This document shows positions 7,607 through 15,840 of a stretch of DNA of 64,000 bases, in pieces (the stretch's first letter is position 1; each line of letters starts with the position of its first letter). Origin of the DNA: Burkholderia sp. BCC0322 (GTDB lineage Bacteria > Pseudomonadota > Gammaproteobacteria > Burkholderiales > Burkholderiaceae); NCBI RefSeq assembly GCF_902833045.1, contig NZ_CADFDU010000013.1:1-64000 (forward strand), given 5' to 3'. The notes below the pieces were generated by a model, which saw only the letters and a program-made list of their open reading frames with translations, ran no database searches and was not told the DNA's origin. Position numbers and translations under genes: made by a program.

Positions 7607-8965
7607 CTAGCCGGCCACCTTCTGCCGCATCGTCACGAACTCCTCGGCCGCGGTCGGGTGAATGCCGATCGTGTCGTCGAACTGCGCCTTCGTCGCGCCC
7701 GCGCGAATCGCGATCGCGATCCCCTGGATGATCTCGCCCGCGTCGCGGCCGACCATGTGCGCGCCGACCACGCGCTGGCTGTCGCGCGCGACGACGAGCT
7801 TCATCAGCGTGCGCTCGTCGCGGCCCGACAGCGTATGGCGCAGCGCCTTGAACGACGTACGGTAGATGTCGACGTCGCCATCGTACAAGTCGCGCGCGGT
7901 CGACTCGGTGAGGCCGACCGTCGCGACCTCGGGCTGGCTGAACACCGCCGACGGCACCCATTCGTGATCGGCCGCGACGCGCGACCCGCCGAACAACGTG
8001 CGCGCGAGCAGTCCTCCGTCGCGCGTCGCGACAGGCGTGAGCTGCGGCCGCGACGTGACGTCGCCGATCGCATGGATCGAAGGCACCGACGTCGCCGAAT
8101 ACGCATCGACGGCGATCGCGCCGCGTGCATCGAGCGCCACCCCCGCCCGTTCGAGCCCGAGCCCGTCGACGTTCGGCACGCGGCCGGTCGCATAAAGCAC
8201 GGCGTCGTACGGCCCGTGCCGCGCATCGCCGACGCGCACGCTCAGCGTGCCGTCGTCCGCACGCTCGATCGACTCGACCACCGCGCGCGCGTGGATCGTG
8301 ACGCCCTGCTTCGTCATCTCGTCGGTCAGGAACTGGCGCACGTCGTCGTCGAAGCCGCGCAGGATCTTCTCGCCGCGATAGAACAGGTCGACGTGACTGC
8401 CGAAGCCGTTGAAGATGCCCGCGAACTCGACCGCGATATAACCGCCGCCGACCACCGCGATGCGTTTGGGCAACGCGGCAAGCGACAGCGCCTCGCGCGA
8501 CGTGATCGCGTGCTCGATGCCGGGCCGCGCCGGCAGCGACGGGCGCGAACCGGTCGCGATCGCGATGTGGCGCGCGCGGATCGTGCGTTCGCCGATCGCA
8601 ACCGTGTGCGCATCGACGAGCGTCGCGCGCCCCGCGTGCATCGCGACGCCCGATTGCTGCAGCAGGTTGATGTAGATGTCGCTGAGCCGGTTGATCTCGC
8701 GATCCTTCGCGGCGATCAGTGCGGGCCAGTCGAGCGTGCCGGTGCCGAAGGTCCAGCCGAAGCCCTCCGCATCCTCGACTTCATGCGGGTAGTGCGATGC
8801 GTAGACGAGCAGCTTCTTCGGAATGCAGCCGCGCAGCACGCAGGTGCCGCCGATCTGCTCCTGTTCCGCTATGCCGACACGCGCGCCGTAAGACGCGGAC
8901 ATGCGCGCAAGCCGCACGCCGCCCGAGCCGGCGCCGATGACGAACAGGTCGTAATCGAAATCCAT
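7607..8965 (-). CDS. gor: Glutathione-disulfide reductase
   Basis: This cytoplasmic flavoenzyme of 452 residues reduces GSSG with NADPH. The FAD motif GAGSGG is at residues 11-16, and the redox disulfide is GGTCVLRGC (Cys42 and Cys47), the CxxxxC variant found in plant and many proteobacterial enzymes rather than the E. coli CVNVGC. The NADP-binding GGGYIAVEFAGIF motif is mid-protein. ATGRVPNVDGLGLE and AIGDVT are the FAD-contact segments. The C-terminal HPTAAEEFVTM supplies the His/Glu pair donated to the other subunit. Length is normal for the family. It appears monocistronic. Confidence 0.95.
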   Translation of the reverse strand: MDFDYDLFVIGAGSGGVRLARMSASYGARVGIAEQEQIGGTCVLRGCIPKKLLVYASHYPHEVEDAEGFGWTFGTGTLDWPALIAAKDREINRLSDIYINLLQQSGVAMHAGRATLVDAHTVAIGERTIRARHIAIATGSRPSLPARPGIEHAITSREALSLAALPKRIAVVGGGYIAVEFAGIFNGFGSHVDLFYRGEKILRGFDDDVRQFLTDEMTKQGVTIHARAVVESIERADDGTLSVRVGDARHGPYDAVLYATGRVPNVDGLGLERAGVALDARGAIAVDAYSATSVPSIHAIGDVTSRPQLTPVATRDGGLLARTLFGGSRVAADHEWVPSAVFSQPEVATVGLTESTARDLYDGDVDIYRTSFKALRHTLSGRDERTLMKLVVARDSQRVVGAHMVGRDAGEIIQGIAIAIRAGATKAQFDDTIGIHPTAAEEFVTMRQKVAG

Positions 8966-9054
8966 CGCATTCCCTCATCGCTGTTCGGATCAAGGCACGA
9001 TAGCAAGATTCCGGAATTCTTGCGGCGCACGGCGCCGCTATGCGCGCGCCCAAT

Positions 9055-9085
9055 AAAAAACGGCGAGAGACGTCGCCTCTCGCCG
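9055..9085 (-). terminator. Rho-independent terminator of the 74-residue protein gene
   Basis: A 9-bp perfect stem (9061-9069 and 9077-9085) with a 7-nt loop is followed on the minus strand by six T (the AAAAAA at 9055-9060). It lies about 125 nt past the small gene's stop. Confidence 0.85.
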
Positions 9086-9209
9086 GTCAAACCGGTTGCC
9101 GGGTGTGTCATGCGTCACCGATCGACCGCATGCCCGACCTGCCGGCCGCGCGGCACCGATCCGCCCGGGCGCGCGAAGGGCGCGCCCACGGCCGGACCAG
9201 CCGCCATGC

Positions 9210-9434
9210 TCATGCCTGCGACGTGTCGCTGCCGTCCGTCGCCTGCGTGTCGTCTGCCTGCTGCGGCTGCTCTTCCTTCTTCTCGAGCATGCCTTCGATC
9301 GCTTCCGCACCCTTGAAGCCGGCGACGGCAGCTGCCGCCTTGGTCAGCAGGCCCGCATCCGGATCCAGCTTTTCCGCGCCTTCGACAGCCGCGACTGCGC
9401 CAGCGATTTCACCCACGGTGTTCAGGATACCCAT
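9210..9434 (-). CDS. Small acidic hypothetical protein
   Basis: I do not recognise a family. The protein has 74 residues. Residues 1-45 are Ala/Gly/Val-rich and could form an amphipathic or membrane-associating helix (ILNTVGEIAGAVAAVEGAEKL and LLTKAAAAVAGFKGAEAIEGML). The C-terminal 25 residues are Glu/Gln/Asp/Thr-rich and probably disordered. Two ATGs (9440 and 9434) are possible; AAAGGGG sits directly against the first but 6 nt from the second, so 9434 is preferred. A good dedicated terminator supports a real, singly transcribed gene. Confidence 0.7.
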   Translation of the reverse strand: MGILNTVGEIAGAVAAVEGAEKLDPDAGLLTKAAAAVAGFKGAEAIEGMLEKKEEQPQQADDTQATDGSDTSQA

Positions 9435-9736
9435 CGTCATCCCCTTTCAAGAAAATCGTGAGACCGATCGTCCCACGAAAAAAACCGGCAGACCGTGTCT
9501 GTCATCACCGGATACACAAGTTACGCACCAGGCCGGCCACGCTCGACGAGCGCCACCGGAACGACGCACGCGCGTGCGCGACGGCACGCAGCGGGCAATG
9601 CACGCAGCGTAGCGGAAAGCCTTCGCGCGTACTGTAAAAGTATGTTCTGGAATGCCGACGGATCGCTTACGGCGCGGGGATTCCGTGATGAAGCGATTGC
9701 CGAATAGTCGTGCGCGCGTATGAAGGTCGCGTGACG

Positions 9737-9760
9737 AAAAAAAAGGCGCCTGGCGGCGCC
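9737..9760 (-). terminator. Terminator of the porin gene
   Basis: The stem GGCGCC (9745-9750) / GGCGCC (9755-9760) has a 4-nt loop and is followed on the minus strand by eight T (A-run 9737-9744). It lies about 50 nt after the porin stop. Confidence 0.8.
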
Positions 9761-9808
9761 CCTTCGATGCCTGCCGGACGACTGCCGGCGCATGCGTTCC
9801 GACGTTCG

Positions 9809-10930
9809 TCAGAAGATATTGCGCAGGCCGATCGCGATGCCGGTCTGGTTGCTGCGGCCCGGCAGCTCGACGTTCGCCGCGCCGTTCGTCTTGTTGAAGT
9901 CGACGGTGCCGTAAACTTCCGTGCGCTTGCTGAGTGCGTACTCGGCGATGCCGACGACCGCGTAGCGGTTGCCGCTCGCGAGCGTGCCGTTCGTGGTCAT
10001 CGCATTGCGCATGTGGTCGTAGTAGAACGCGCCCGTCAGCGTCAGCGGCGCGCTGACCTGCCAGCTCACGCCCGCGAACGGACCGTCATCGATCCGGCCG
10101 GTGCCCTTCGCGACCGGAATCGTCTGCTGCGCGAGCAGGCTGTCGACGAAGCCGGTGTCGTCCTTCGAGCGCAGGTAGCCCGCGTAGATCTTCGCCTTGC
10201 TGAACGCATACACGACGTTCGCGTGGTAGATCGTCTGCTTGCGTGCCGAGTTGTCGCTGTTCTGCTGCGCGCCGGCCGCGATGCTGAGCGGGCCCATCAC
10301 GTACGACAGCGACACGCCCCACGCATTGCCCTTGCCGAGCGAACCCGGGATCTGGCCCGAGAAGCCGCCGGCGCCGGTCGATTCGTAGTTGGTGCCGGTC
10401 GAGTACATCGCCTTCGCGGTCAGCCCGTCGAACTTGCCGGTGTACTTGATCTGGTTGTCCGCATACAGGCCGCCGCCGAGTGCGACCGGCAGCCACGCGT
10501 TTTCGAGGTAGTTGCCGACCGTCAGAGGATCGTAGGTGTCCGACAGCAGGTCGAACAGCGGCGTCTTCTGGCGGCCCAGGGTCACCGTGCCGTACGGGCT
10601 CTGCAGGCCGACGTACGCTGCGCGGTTGAACAGGCGGCCGCTGTCGGCGAATGCGCCGTTCTGCAGGTTCACGCCGCTCTCGAGGTTGAACACGGCCTTC
10701 AGGCCGCCGCCGAGGTCTTCCGTGCCGTAGATGCCGAAGCGGCTGTTCGTGATCGCGCCGTTGGTCATCGACAGCAGGCCGTCGTTCTTGGCGTTGGCGT
10801 TGGTCAGGTAGCGGATGCTGGCGTCCGCGACGCCCCAGAGCGTCACGGAACTTTGTGCGGCCGCGTACTGGCTCGCAAATGCGAGCGCGGCGCCCCCTGC
10901 GATGGCTGCGAGTCGGATGGTCTGCTTCAC
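9809..10930 (-). CDS. General porin, Gram-negative (OmpC/OpcP-like) family
   Basis: This trimeric outer-membrane porin has 373 residues. The start is the GTG at 10930, with AAAGGGA 6 nt upstream; it opens the signal peptide KQTIRLAAIAGGAALAFASQYAAAQS, cleaved before SSVTLWGVAD. That SVTLWGVAD start, a FGIYGTEDLGGGLKAVFNLESG segment, the loop YVGLQSPYGTVTLGRQ and the terminal Phe (IGLRNIF) are all standard for beta-proteobacterial 16-strand porins. It has its own terminator and a 300-bp upstream region, consistent with a strongly expressed single gene. Solute preference cannot be inferred. Confidence 0.95.
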   Translation of the reverse strand: MKQTIRLAAIAGGAALAFASQYAAAQSSVTLWGVADASIRYLTNANAKNDGLLSMTNGAITNSRFGIYGTEDLGGGLKAVFNLESGVNLQNGAFADSGRLFNRAAYVGLQSPYGTVTLGRQKTPLFDLLSDTYDPLTVGNYLENAWLPVALGGGLYADNQIKYTGKFDGLTAKAMYSTGTNYESTGAGGFSGQIPGSLGKGNAWGVSLSYVMGPLSIAAGAQQNSDNSARKQTIYHANVVYAFSKAKIYAGYLRSKDDTGFVDSLLAQQTIPVAKGTGRIDDGPFAGVSWQVSAPLTLTGAFYYDHMRNAMTTNGTLASGNRYAVVGIAEYALSKRTEVYGTVDFNKTNGAANVELPGRSNQTGIAIGLRNIF

Positions 10931-11259
10931 GAGCTTTCCCTTTTGTAGGTGTCTCCGTTCATGGCCGGCCGCGTGCGCAGCCGGGTGGCGATCGCTCACG
11001 TTCTTGGCGTGCGCGATGTGGGCTGAATCATATGACGAGTGCAATCGCTGAAAGAAATTGAAATGCGCGGTAACGGCGGAACTGTCGCCCGCGCACAACG
11101 CCGCGCGCGCAGGGCTTGCGCGGCGGGCGGCAGGCGCCGCATCGCAGCGACCGCTCGCGCGGCTGCGGCACGTCGGACCTGTAAGGATCGCGCGGCACGC
11201 GCCGCGGATCGGAGGCCCGCTCGGGGCGCACGTGCGGAAGGCGTACGCGGAATGCGCGG
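10931..11259. other. 329-bp gap upstream of the porin gene
   Basis: No gene is seen. It holds the porin promoter region; a moderately AT-rich patch lies around 11010-11070, but no promoter hexamers stood out enough to call. The part near 11100-11250 is very GC-rich with many short GC inverted repeats, perhaps ending the DUF1275 transcript. Confidence 0.4.
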
Positions 11260-11958
11260 CTACGCCGCCGCCGGGCCGCCGTCGGCCGTGTGCCGGCGCC
11301 ATGCGCGCCGCACGATTTCCGCGAATGCGCCAACCAGCAGCAGCACGGCGCCCCACAGCGCGACTTCCGGCGCGAGCCGCGTCACGAGGCCGCCCGCCAC
11401 CGCACCGGCCAGAAAGCAGAAGCTGATCGTCGCGAGCAGCGCCGAGTCGTGCAGCGCGCCGGCGTCGTAGCGCGGGATCAGCCCGACGAACAGCTTCTGC
11501 GCGGCGCGCCGCAGGTTGCCGGTGGTCATCACCGACGTGTACGACAGTTCCTCGAGATGGGTGAACGACAGCGTCTGCAACGTGGCGACGAACGAAATGC
11601 CCGGAATCAGCCAAGCGCTCGACGCGCCGACGAGGCCGCTCGCGGCGACGCCGAGAAAGGCGATCTCGACGAGCAGGCTCGCGAACGCCGTGTGCTTCAT
11701 CCAGCCGCGCTGCGCGGCGAGGCCGAGCAGGTGCGCGACGAATACCGCGATCACGAAGCCGACGAGCGGCGGTACGTGATGCAGCGCGGCGGCCCATTCG
11801 CCGGCCGACAGGTTGATGCCGAGCAGCGCGACGTTGCCGGTCATCGTGTTCGCGAACACGTGGCCGTGGCCGACATACGTGTACGCGTCGAGGTAGCCGC
11901 CGGACAGCGTCAGCAACGCGGCGACGGTGAGATTGCGGCTGGCGCCGTCGAGATCCAT
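11260..11958 (-). CDS. DUF1275 (YoaK-family) membrane protein
   Basis: This inner-membrane protein has 232 residues and about six hydrophobic segments. Family hallmarks are visible: SGGYLDAYTYVGHGHVFANTMTGNVALLGINLS at the N-terminus and SYTSVMTTGNLRRAAQ in the middle, two related half-motifs ending in TGN that suggest an internal repeat. The biochemical role of DUF1275 is not established to my knowledge. The gene stands alone between the porin and the chromate transporter pair, in the same direction as both. Confidence 0.85.
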   Translation of the reverse strand: MDLDGASRNLTVAALLTLSGGYLDAYTYVGHGHVFANTMTGNVALLGINLSAGEWAAALHHVPPLVGFVIAVFVAHLLGLAAQRGWMKHTAFASLLVEIAFLGVAASGLVGASSAWLIPGISFVATLQTLSFTHLEELSYTSVMTTGNLRRAAQKLFVGLIPRYDAGALHDSALLATISFCFLAGAVAGGLVTRLAPEVALWGAVLLLVGAFAEIVRRAWRRHTADGGPAAA

Positions 11959-12015
11959 CGAGCCTCCCGTGAAGATTCGCGCCAGTATGGCGCACGGGCG
12001 GTCAGTGTGCGCCGG

Positions 12016-12543
12016 TCACTGCCCGATACCCGTGAGCCCGATCAGCGCGCCGCCCGCGAGCAGCCACAGCGGATGGATGCGCGTGCGCCACGCGAGCACC
12101 GCGCACGCGGCCGTGATGCCCCACTGGATCGCCGTGCGGTTCGACGCCTCGGAGATCAGCACCGCGCTCGCCGCAACGAGCCCGGCGGTGACGGGCATCA
12201 TCCCCTGCTGCACGTAGCGGCGCCACGGCCGGTCGCGAAAGCGCTCCCACGCATGCAGCGCGAGCACGGTGACGATCGACGACGGCCCGAACTTCGCGAG
12301 CGACGCGACCAGCAGCCCGCTCCAGCCGGCCACATGCCAGCCGACCAGCGACACGATCATCATGTTCGGCCCGGGCGCCGCCTGCGCCAGCGCGAACAGC
12401 GCGGTGAACTCGTGCGCGCTCATCCAGTGATGGACGTCGACGACCTGCCGCTGCATCTCCGGCAGGATCGTGTTGCCGCCGCCGAACGCGAGCAGCGACA
12501 ACTGGCTGAAGATCGTCGCGATCGCGATCAGCGTGTCGTTCAT
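12016..12543 (-). CDS. Chromate transporter, short-chain ChrA half (second subunit)
   Basis: This 175-residue, single-domain CHR protein has the motif FGGGNTILPEMQRQVV (about residues 19-34) and the APGPNMMIVSLVGW motif (about 57-70), both typical of one half of ChrA. Full-length ChrA (about 400 residues) is a fusion of two such halves; short-chain pairs are a known variant thought to act as a heterodimer exporting chromate. Its ATG overlaps the stop of the upstream half (ATGA), so the two are translationally coupled and probably made in equal amounts. Confidence 0.88.
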   Translation of the reverse strand: MNDTLIAIATIFSQLSLLAFGGGNTILPEMQRQVVDVHHWMSAHEFTALFALAQAAPGPNMMIVSLVGWHVAGWSGLLVASLAKFGPSSIVTVLALHAWERFRDRPWRRYVQQGMMPVTAGLVAASAVLISEASNRTAIQWGITAACAVLAWRTRIHPLWLLAGGALIGLTGIGQ

Positions 12544-13178
12544 GGCCGCCCCCCTGGCTGCGTGTCGCGCGCCGCGGCCGGCGCCGGCTGCGGCGTGTCC
12601 GCGTCGCGGCGCCGCGACGCGAGCCCGATGCTGAGCGGCGTCAGCACGAGCATCGCGGTCAGCAGCGGGATGCGCAGCACCGCGATCGCGACGAACGCGA
12701 GCGCCGCGATGCCGGCCGCCGCACGCGCGTGCCGCAGCGGCTTCAAGACCTTCACGGCCATCGCGACGAGCAGCCCGGCCGCCGCCGCGGCGAGCCCCGC
12801 GAACAGGTGCTGCACGCGCGGATCGTTCTGCGTCTTCGCGTACAGCACGCCGAGCGCGACGACGACGAGCGTCGGGCCCGCGATCAGCCCGAGAATGCCG
12901 GCGAACGCGCCGGCGACACCGCGAAAGCGCATGCCGACGGCCACCGACAGGTTGATCACGTTGCCGCCCGGCAGGAACTGGCACAACCCGAGCAGATCGG
13001 TGAATTCATCGGCGGAAAGCCACTTGCGCTCTTCCACGATGGTGCGCCGCGCGAACGGCAGCGCGCCGCCGAACGACATGAGGCCAAGCGACAGGAAACC
13101 GATGAACAGCTCGGCGAGGCCGACGCTGCGGGGGGAAGCGGCCGGCGGCGGTGCGGCCGGCGGAGAAGCGGATTGCAT
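12540..13178 (-). CDS. Chromate transporter, short-chain ChrA half (first subunit)
   Basis: This 212-residue CHR-domain protein has a Pro/Ala-rich N-terminal 18 residues, then LFIGFLSLGLMSFGGALPFARRTIVEERKWLS and the QFLPGGNVINLSVAVGMRF motif, which here replaces the PGP of the partner half. About five to six membrane segments are present, and the C-terminus is a short hydrophilic Asp/Pro/Ala tail. It is the first gene of the pair and is divergent from a LysR regulator 96 bp away, which is the likely controller. Whether chromate is the natural substrate is uncertain; many CHR proteins are untested. Confidence 0.88.
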   Translation of the reverse strand: MQSASPPAAPPPAASPRSVGLAELFIGFLSLGLMSFGGALPFARRTIVEERKWLSADEFTDLLGLCQFLPGGNVINLSVAVGMRFRGVAGAFAGILGLIAGPTLVVVALGVLYAKTQNDPRVQHLFAGLAAAAAGLLVAMAVKVLKPLRHARAAAGIAALAFVAIAVLRIPLLTAMLVLTPLSIGLASRRRDADTPQPAPAAARDTQPGGRP

Positions 13179-13250
13179 GGGGTTCCTTATCAAACGGTGA
13201 CCCGAGGTTACCGCCGTTCGGCATGTCGGCAAAACGATTTTATCGGCGTG

Positions 13251-13275
13251 TCCTTGTGATCTAGAATCACAAGGA
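13251..13275. promoter_or_regulatory. Perfect palindrome at the start codon of the LysR gene (likely operator)
   Basis: TCCTTGTGAT (13251-13260) and ATCACAAGGA (13266-13275) are perfect 10-bp arms around CTAGA. The last base is the A of the LysR ATG. A T-N11-A LysR-type box is contained in it. It lies in the 96-bp divergent gap to the chromate transporter pair, so autoregulation and control of the transporter are both possible. Confidence 0.7.
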
Positions 13276-14159
13276 TGGCACGCGACCTCCCGCCCTTTTC
13301 CGCGCTTCGGGCCTTTGAAGCTGCGGCACGACACGAAAGCTTCAGCGCCGCCGGCGACGAGCTGCATGTGACTCACGGTGCCATCAGCCGGCAGATTGCC
13401 GGGTTCGAGGCCTGGCTCGGCAAGCCGGTGTTCCACCGCTACGGCAAGCGCGTGAAGCTCACCGACGAAGGCCGCCGCTACCTGGACACCGTGCGCGCGG
13501 CGTTCGACAGCATCGCGCTCGCGACCGAGCAGTTGCGCAACACGGGCGCGGCACGCGTGCTGCGCATCAATGCGCTGCCGACCTTCGCGATGAAATGGCT
13601 GCTGCCGCGCCTGTCGCGGTTCCAGCGCGACGTGCCGAACGTCGAGCTGAAGCTGTCGACGTCGAATGCGCCGCTCGACACGCTCGACGGCTTCGATGTC
13701 GCGATTCGCCGCGGCCCCGGCCACTGGCCGAACTGCACGAGCGGCCACTTCCTCGACGAAAGCGTGATTCCCGTCTGCAGCCCCGCGCTGCTCAAGCGCG
13801 CGCCGATCGCGCGCGCGGACGATCTCGCGCGCCATGTGCTGCTGCATTCGGATACGCGGCCGGAAGGCTGGCGCGACTGGTTCGCGGCGGCCGGCGTGGC
13901 GATGAAGGGGCGCAAGCGGCAGTCGTTCGACCACTTCTACCTGGCGCTGCAGGCGGCCGTCGACGGGCTCGGCGTCGCGCTCGGCCCGTTGCCGCTGATC
14001 GACGACGAGCTCGCGAGCGGCCGGCTCGTGATGCCGCTGGAGGGGCCGCGCATCGCGACGCGCAGCTACTGGTGGATCGCGCCGCGCGCGCCGGCGGACG
14101 ATCCGCTCGTCGCGCAGTTCTGCGCGTGGCTGCAAACGCAGTCGAACGTCGGCGCGTAG
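13275..14159 (+). CDS. LysR-family transcriptional regulator, GcvA-like
   Basis: The protein has 294 residues. The N-terminal winged helix (residues about 8-65: LPPFSALRAFEAAARHESFSAAGDELHVTHGAISRQIAGFEAWLGKPVFHR) is characteristic of the GcvA/AmpR-like subgroup. The effector-binding domain occupies residues about 90-290. The ATG at 13275 matches the conserved family start, yet only AAGG directly abutting it is present, so translation may be leaderless or weakly initiated. It is divergent from the split ChrA genes and probably regulates them. The inducer is unknown. Confidence 0.9.
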   Translation: MARDLPPFSALRAFEAAARHESFSAAGDELHVTHGAISRQIAGFEAWLGKPVFHRYGKRVKLTDEGRRYLDTVRAAFDSIALATEQLRNTGAARVLRINALPTFAMKWLLPRLSRFQRDVPNVELKLSTSNAPLDTLDGFDVAIRRGPGHWPNCTSGHFLDESVIPVCSPALLKRAPIARADDLARHVLLHSDTRPEGWRDWFAAAGVAMKGRKRQSFDHFYLALQAAVDGLGVALGPLPLIDDELASGRLVMPLEGPRIATRSYWWIAPRAPADDPLVAQFCAWLQTQSNVGA

Positions 14160-14187
14160 CGCGTCGACGTTCGACGCAAAAGATGAC

Positions 14188-14210
14188 GCGGGCGGCAAGA
14201 CACCGCCCGC
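14188..14210. terminator. Hairpin between convergent LysR and permease genes
   Basis: An 8-bp perfect stem (14188-14195 and 14203-14210) has a 7-nt loop. On the minus strand it is followed by a short T-rich stretch (ATCTTTTG), fitting termination of the permease gene whose stop is 8 nt away. Confidence 0.6.
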
Positions 14211-14217
14211 CGCAGGC

Positions 14218-15525
14218 TCAGACCACCGGGCCCGGTTCCTTTTCCTTGCGCAGGAGCGCGTACAGGATGATCGCGCCGAACGTCGCGGTGCCGATGCCGC
14301 CGAGCCCGAAGCCGCCGATCTTCAGCGAGAAGTCGCCGGCGCCGAGCACCAGCGTGACGGCCGCGACGATCAGGTTGCGGTTGTCGGAGAAGTCGACCTT
14401 GTTGACGACCCAGATCCGCGCGCCCGTCACCGCGATCAGCCCGAACACGACGATCGACACGCCGCCGAGCACGGGGCCCGGAATCGTCTGGATCACCGCG
14501 CCGAACTTCGGCGAGAAGCCGAGCACGATCGCGATCACCGCGGCGACCGCGAACACGAGCGTCGAGTAGATCCGCGTGACGGCCATCACGCCGATGTTCT
14601 CCGCGTAGGTCGTCACGCCCGTGCCGCCGACGCTGCCCGACACGATCGTCGCGAGCCCGTCGCCGATGAACGCGCGGCCCACGTAGCGATCGAGGCTCGC
14701 GCCCGTCATCGCGCTGACGGCCTTGATGTGGCCGAGGTTTTCCGCAACCAGGATCACCGCGATCGGCGCGAGCATCAGCATCGCGTGCGGATCGAACACC
14801 GGCGCGCGGAAGCTCGGCACCCCGAACCAGCCTGCCTGCCCGACGATCGAGAAATCGATCGGCTTGCCGAGCCCCATCCCGTTGGTCGCGACCGCGTAGA
14901 TCGCGTAGGCGATCACCAGCCCGACCAGGATCAGCAGGCGTTGCACCATCCCGCGCGAGAACACCGCGACGCCGCCGACGCACAGCACCGTGACGAGCGC
15001 CATCACCGATTCGAAGGTCGACCCGGACACGCCCTTGACCGCGATCGGCGCCAGGTTCAGCCCGATCACCGCGACCACCGCGCCGGTCACGACCGGCGGC
15101 ATCAGCGTCTCGATCCAGCGCGTGCCGATCGCCTGCACCAGCGCGCCGAGCGCGACGTACACGACGCCGCACGCGACGATCCCGCCGAGTGCGACCGGGA
15201 TGTTCGGGTTCGGGCCGCTGCCGCCGTAGCCGGTCACCGCGATCACGAGGCCGATGAACGCGAAGCTCGAGCCGAGGTAGCTCGGCACGCGGCCGCCGAC
15301 CAGCACGAAGAACAGCAGCGTGCCGATCCCCGACATGAAGATGCACAGGTTCGGATCGAAGCCCATCAGCAGCGGCGCGAGCACGGTCGAGCCGAACATC
15401 GCGACGACGTGCTGCACGCCCATCGCGACCATCTGCGGCCACGCGAGGCGCTCGTCGGGGCCGACCACGCGCGAGGCCGCGCCGGTCGATTGCACCCGCC
15501 AGCGCGGGAAGTAGGAATCGGACAT
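14218..15525 (-). CDS. NCS2-family nucleobase:cation symporter (UraA/RutG-like)
   Basis: The protein has 435 residues and about 14 hydrophobic segments. The opening LAWPQMVAMGVQHVVAMFGSTVLAPLLMGFDPN is typical of uracil permeases. The family signature appears as AENLGHIKAVSAMTG (about residue 261) with GGTGVTTYAENIGVMAVTRIYS downstream, closest to UraA/RutG rather than the xanthine/urate branch. It should take up uracil or another pyrimidine with protons. It is alone; no pyrimidine-degradation genes are adjacent, so the exact base is open. Confidence 0.9.
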   Translation of the reverse strand: MSDSYFPRWRVQSTGAASRVVGPDERLAWPQMVAMGVQHVVAMFGSTVLAPLLMGFDPNLCIFMSGIGTLLFFVLVGGRVPSYLGSSFAFIGLVIAVTGYGGSGPNPNIPVALGGIVACGVVYVALGALVQAIGTRWIETLMPPVVTGAVVAVIGLNLAPIAVKGVSGSTFESVMALVTVLCVGGVAVFSRGMVQRLLILVGLVIAYAIYAVATNGMGLGKPIDFSIVGQAGWFGVPSFRAPVFDPHAMLMLAPIAVILVAENLGHIKAVSAMTGASLDRYVGRAFIGDGLATIVSGSVGGTGVTTYAENIGVMAVTRIYSTLVFAVAAVIAIVLGFSPKFGAVIQTIPGPVLGGVSIVVFGLIAVTGARIWVVNKVDFSDNRNLIVAAVTLVLGAGDFSLKIGGFGLGGIGTATFGAIILYALLRKEKEPGPVV

Positions 15526-15840
15526 GGGGAAAAGGGCTCCTGTCGGTCGCCGGCTGCGGAGGATGCGCCGGTCTGGAATCTGGCGCGAGTTTACGGAGCG
15601 GAAATGGGGCTGGCAAGCGGACTGGCAAGCACGCCGATGCGCGGGCCGGCGAGCGGGGCCGGCAAGGCCGAAGCGCGGCTTGCCGCGCGGGTGAAACGGG
15701 GCACGATGAAAGGGGCCCGATGAATCGGCGCGATGGCGCGACCCGGTGTAGCGCCTGCCCGCGCGGGGCCATGCGCGGGCGGCGATCGACGCCGGCCGCG
15801 ACGCAAGCGTGCGCTCACATCGCGGCCGGCGCCGCTGACA
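15526..15840. other. 315-bp gap with two large hairpins after flgL
   Basis: No gene is seen. It contains the upstream region of the nucleobase permease (right after 15525, RBS and promoter side) and two strong GC hairpins close to the flgL stop: perfect 12-bp arms at 15790-15801 and 15820-15831, and perfect 8-bp arms at 15757-15764 and 15773-15780. Neither has a T-run, so they may stabilise the flgKL mRNA end or assist Rho-dependent stopping. Confidence 0.55.

Noticed and set aside
9470-9500. A-rich and GC-rich stretch upstream of the 74-residue gene as a terminator
   Set aside because: The inverted repeat is imperfect and its position is upstream of the gene it would serve.
13240-13250. GCCGATAA read on the minus strand upstream of the chromate transporter pair, resembling a FliA -10
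   Set aside because: No TAAAGTTT-like element stands 11 nt before it, and the downstream genes have no flagellar link; taken as chance.
12540-14198. Very long minus-strand frame reading through the LysR gene into the chromate transporter gene
   Set aside because: The part opposite the LysR gene is a GC-rich shadow frame; the real protein starts at 13178 with the CHR domain.
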